From Legionella erythra (GTDB lineage Bacteria; Pseudomonadota; Gammaproteobacteria; Legionellales; Legionellaceae), in NCBI RefSeq assembly GCF_001467615.1, contig NZ_LNYA01000030.1, forward strand, positions 1 to 64,000: a DNA stretch of 64,000 nt, read 5' to 3'. The stretch's first letter is position 1. The number at the start of each line of letters is the position of its first letter. Shown one piece after another: positions 63,030-64,000 of this stretch. The notes beneath the pieces are model-generated. The model had not been told where the DNA came from. It did not search any database and saw nothing but the letters and a program-made list of their open reading frames with translations. The translations under genes and the position numbers were made by a program.

Positions 63030-63482
63030 TCGATAGTCCGATTGGAAATCCTTTTTATGAGTGTAGTGAATTTTGCGCTTTTGTGCATTTTTCTGACCAT
63101 GGCAATTTTTTTAAATTATTTTTAGAATAATCACTGTATTTTTTAAAATTATTTGCTAATATGGTCAACCCTACAGGATTTTTACTATTTTTATTCCTGT
63201 GGATAATTTTCAAGCTGTCCCCTGTTTTATCTGTTAACTTCCGTTTATCTTTGTCAAATCGCTCAGTATTTATAAGGTTTTTTGTGGTTTTTTGTACGTT
63301 ATGCACAATCTGCTTATCCACAAAATCTGTGGATAAGTCTGTGCATACGCTGTAAAACCGGCGGAATATCCACCTGTTTTCTCGCTGTTCAAATTTAATG
63401 CCTTTTTATAGGAAGCCTGCTTTAAGACTACAGGCCGAGTCGTTTTCACGATAAAATACTTTTTTTTCCCCGGTTTAAGATT
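63030..63482. other. AT-rich intergenic region with DnaA boxes
   Basis: A 450-bp gap between divergent genes. An AT-rich stretch lies at about 63105-63165. Three perfect 9-mers of the DnaA box TTATCCACA are present: minus strand at 63198-63206, plus strand at 63314-63322 and minus strand at 63328-63336. No credible reading frame is seen. It could be a DnaA-regulated promoter region or, less likely, part of a replication origin. Confidence 0.6.
63300..63347. promoter_or_regulatory. Nested palindrome of paired DnaA boxes
   Basis: Inner arms TTATCCACA (63314-63322) and TGTGGATAA (63328-63336) face each other across five bases, and outer arms TATGCACA (63300-63307) and TGTGCATA (63340-63347) enclose them. 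Two perfect DnaA boxes head to head fit cooperative DnaA binding or a protein dimer site upstream of epmC. Confidence 0.6.
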
Positions 63483-64000
63483 GTGCATCATTATCAGGAC
63501 TTAATTACTTTATTTAATCAATGCTTCGCTGCATCTCACAATACACGCCTGGTTAAAGGCGAGGATGAACCCATTTATTTGCCTGCCGATGAGCAGCGGC
63601 CGTGGCATGCCATTGTTTTTGCGCATGGCTTCTTCAGCAGCGCGTTGCATGAATGTGCTCACTGGCTGATTGCGGGACCTGAACGGCGCCTACGGGTCGA
63701 TTTTGGCTACTGGTATGTCCCTGATGGACGTAACGAAGCGCAGCAACAATTATTTCAACAGGTAGAAGTCAAGCCGCAGGCTATGGAGTGGATTTTATCG
63801 ATGGCTGCCGGTTGCCGTTTCCGCTTAAGCCTTGATAACTTGAATGGCGTGCCGACAGATGATAACGGTTTTAAAGAGGCGGTGTACCAGCAGGTTTTAA
63901 GGTATTGCCGGGATGGCCTGCCGTTGCGGGCCGCGCGTTTTCGCCAGGCTTTATGCCAATTTTATCGTACGGAGCCAGCCTTAAACGCCCAGCAATTTGA
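63483..64000 (+). CDS. epmC: Elongation factor P hydroxylase EpmC (partial, 3' end outside window)
   Basis: The first 172 codons of EpmC (YfcM), which hydroxylates the beta-lysylated lysine of elongation factor P. The GTG start at 63483 opens HHYQDLITLFNQCF, as in E. coli YfcM. Conserved blocks follow: GEDEPIYLPADE, FAHGFFSSALHECAHW with the metal-binding histidines, DFGYWYVPDGRN, VEVKPQAMEWIL and a Gly/Arg-rich RYCRDGLPLRAARF. The C-terminal residues are lost at the window edge. No clear ribosome-binding site precedes the GTG. The other EF-P modifying genes (epmA, epmB, efp) are not in the window. Confidence 0.93.
   Translation, partial: MHHYQDLITLFNQCFAASHNTRLVKGEDEPIYLPADEQRPWHAIVFAHGFFSSALHECAHWLIAGPERRLRVDFGYWYVPDGRNEAQQQLFQQVEVKPQAMEWILSMAAGCRFRLSLDNLNGVPTDDNGFKEAVYQQVLRYCRDGLPLRAARFRQALCQFYRTEPALNAQQF

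Noticed and set aside
63055-63355. Short reading frames in the DnaA-box region
   Set aside because: AT-rich, Lys/Asn or Phe/Leu low-complexity translations without a ribosome-binding site.
63030-63482. Chromosomal replication origin
   Set aside because: Three DnaA boxes are suggestive, but no dnaA, dnaN, rpmH or gid genes are nearby, so an origin is not called as a feature.

Overview
This 64 kb window is a chromosomal segment from a gammaproteobacterium, and the gene content points to the genus Legionella. The supporting signs are an lspD-lspE type II secretion pair, a complete Entner-Doudoroff operon beside a GH15 glucoamylase (a neighbourhood I recall from L. pneumophila), an inositol operon with a fused IolC-IolB protein, a CqsS/LqsS-type quorum-sensing kinase, Pht-like MFS carriers, and several effector-like proteins (ankyrin repeats, coiled coils, a possible SH2 domain). 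By eye the base composition is less AT-rich than L. pneumophila, so another species of the genus is more likely. The genus call is an inference; no database search was possible.

Layout. 0-6 kb: palindromic repeats, a secreted beta-propeller protein, and lspDE on the minus strand. 6-12 kb: tRNA-Met, then a minus-strand run encoding an MFS carrier, MiaB, RluD, PgeF and an HtrA protease. 12.5-21 kb: a Kef-type antiporter, AmpE, a Cys-rich lipoprotein, the pyruvate dehydrogenase genes aceE-aceF-lpd, and rimI. 21-27 kb: an unknown protein, a second MFS carrier, the Lqs-type kinase, a haem-oxygenase-fold protein and an ankyrin protein. 27.6-34 kb: the least conventional part, with an HPPD-like VOC enzyme, a tightly coupled trio (116-aa protein, degenerate RtcB-like protein, radical SAM protein), then on the other strand a coiled-coil protein and a membrane-anchored ATP-grasp enzyme. 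34-40 kb: a secreted unknown, a methyltransferase, an FMN glutamate-synthase-like protein, a 2H phosphoesterase, a histone-deacetylase-fold amidohydrolase and a small gene apparently frameshifted at a C tract.

40-47 kb is the myo-inositol operon iolT-iolG-iolCB-iolD-iolE (minus strand). 47-50 kb holds a secreted toroid-like protein coupled to a methyltransferase, then a small protein with an SH2-like motif. 50-57.5 kb is zwf-pgl-edd-glk-eda plus a sugar carrier, ending at a strong hairpin. A tandem array of ~133-bp double-hairpin repeats (57.6-58.3 kb) separates it from the glucoamylase gene, which faces the other way. 59.7-64 kb carries an effector-like protein, a PdxH-like oxidase and a secreted avidin-family protein (these two share near-identical promoters), a poly-gamma-glutamate hydrolase-like protein, an AT-rich gap with three perfect DnaA boxes, and the start of epmC, cut by the window end.

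Together the conventional genes import and break down glucose polymers (secreted glucoamylase, MFS carrier, glucokinase, Entner-Doudoroff) and inositol (IolT to the aldolase step), feeding pyruvate dehydrogenase. The most novel candidates are the RtcB-like/radical SAM trio, the SH2-like protein and the tryptophan-free avidin.
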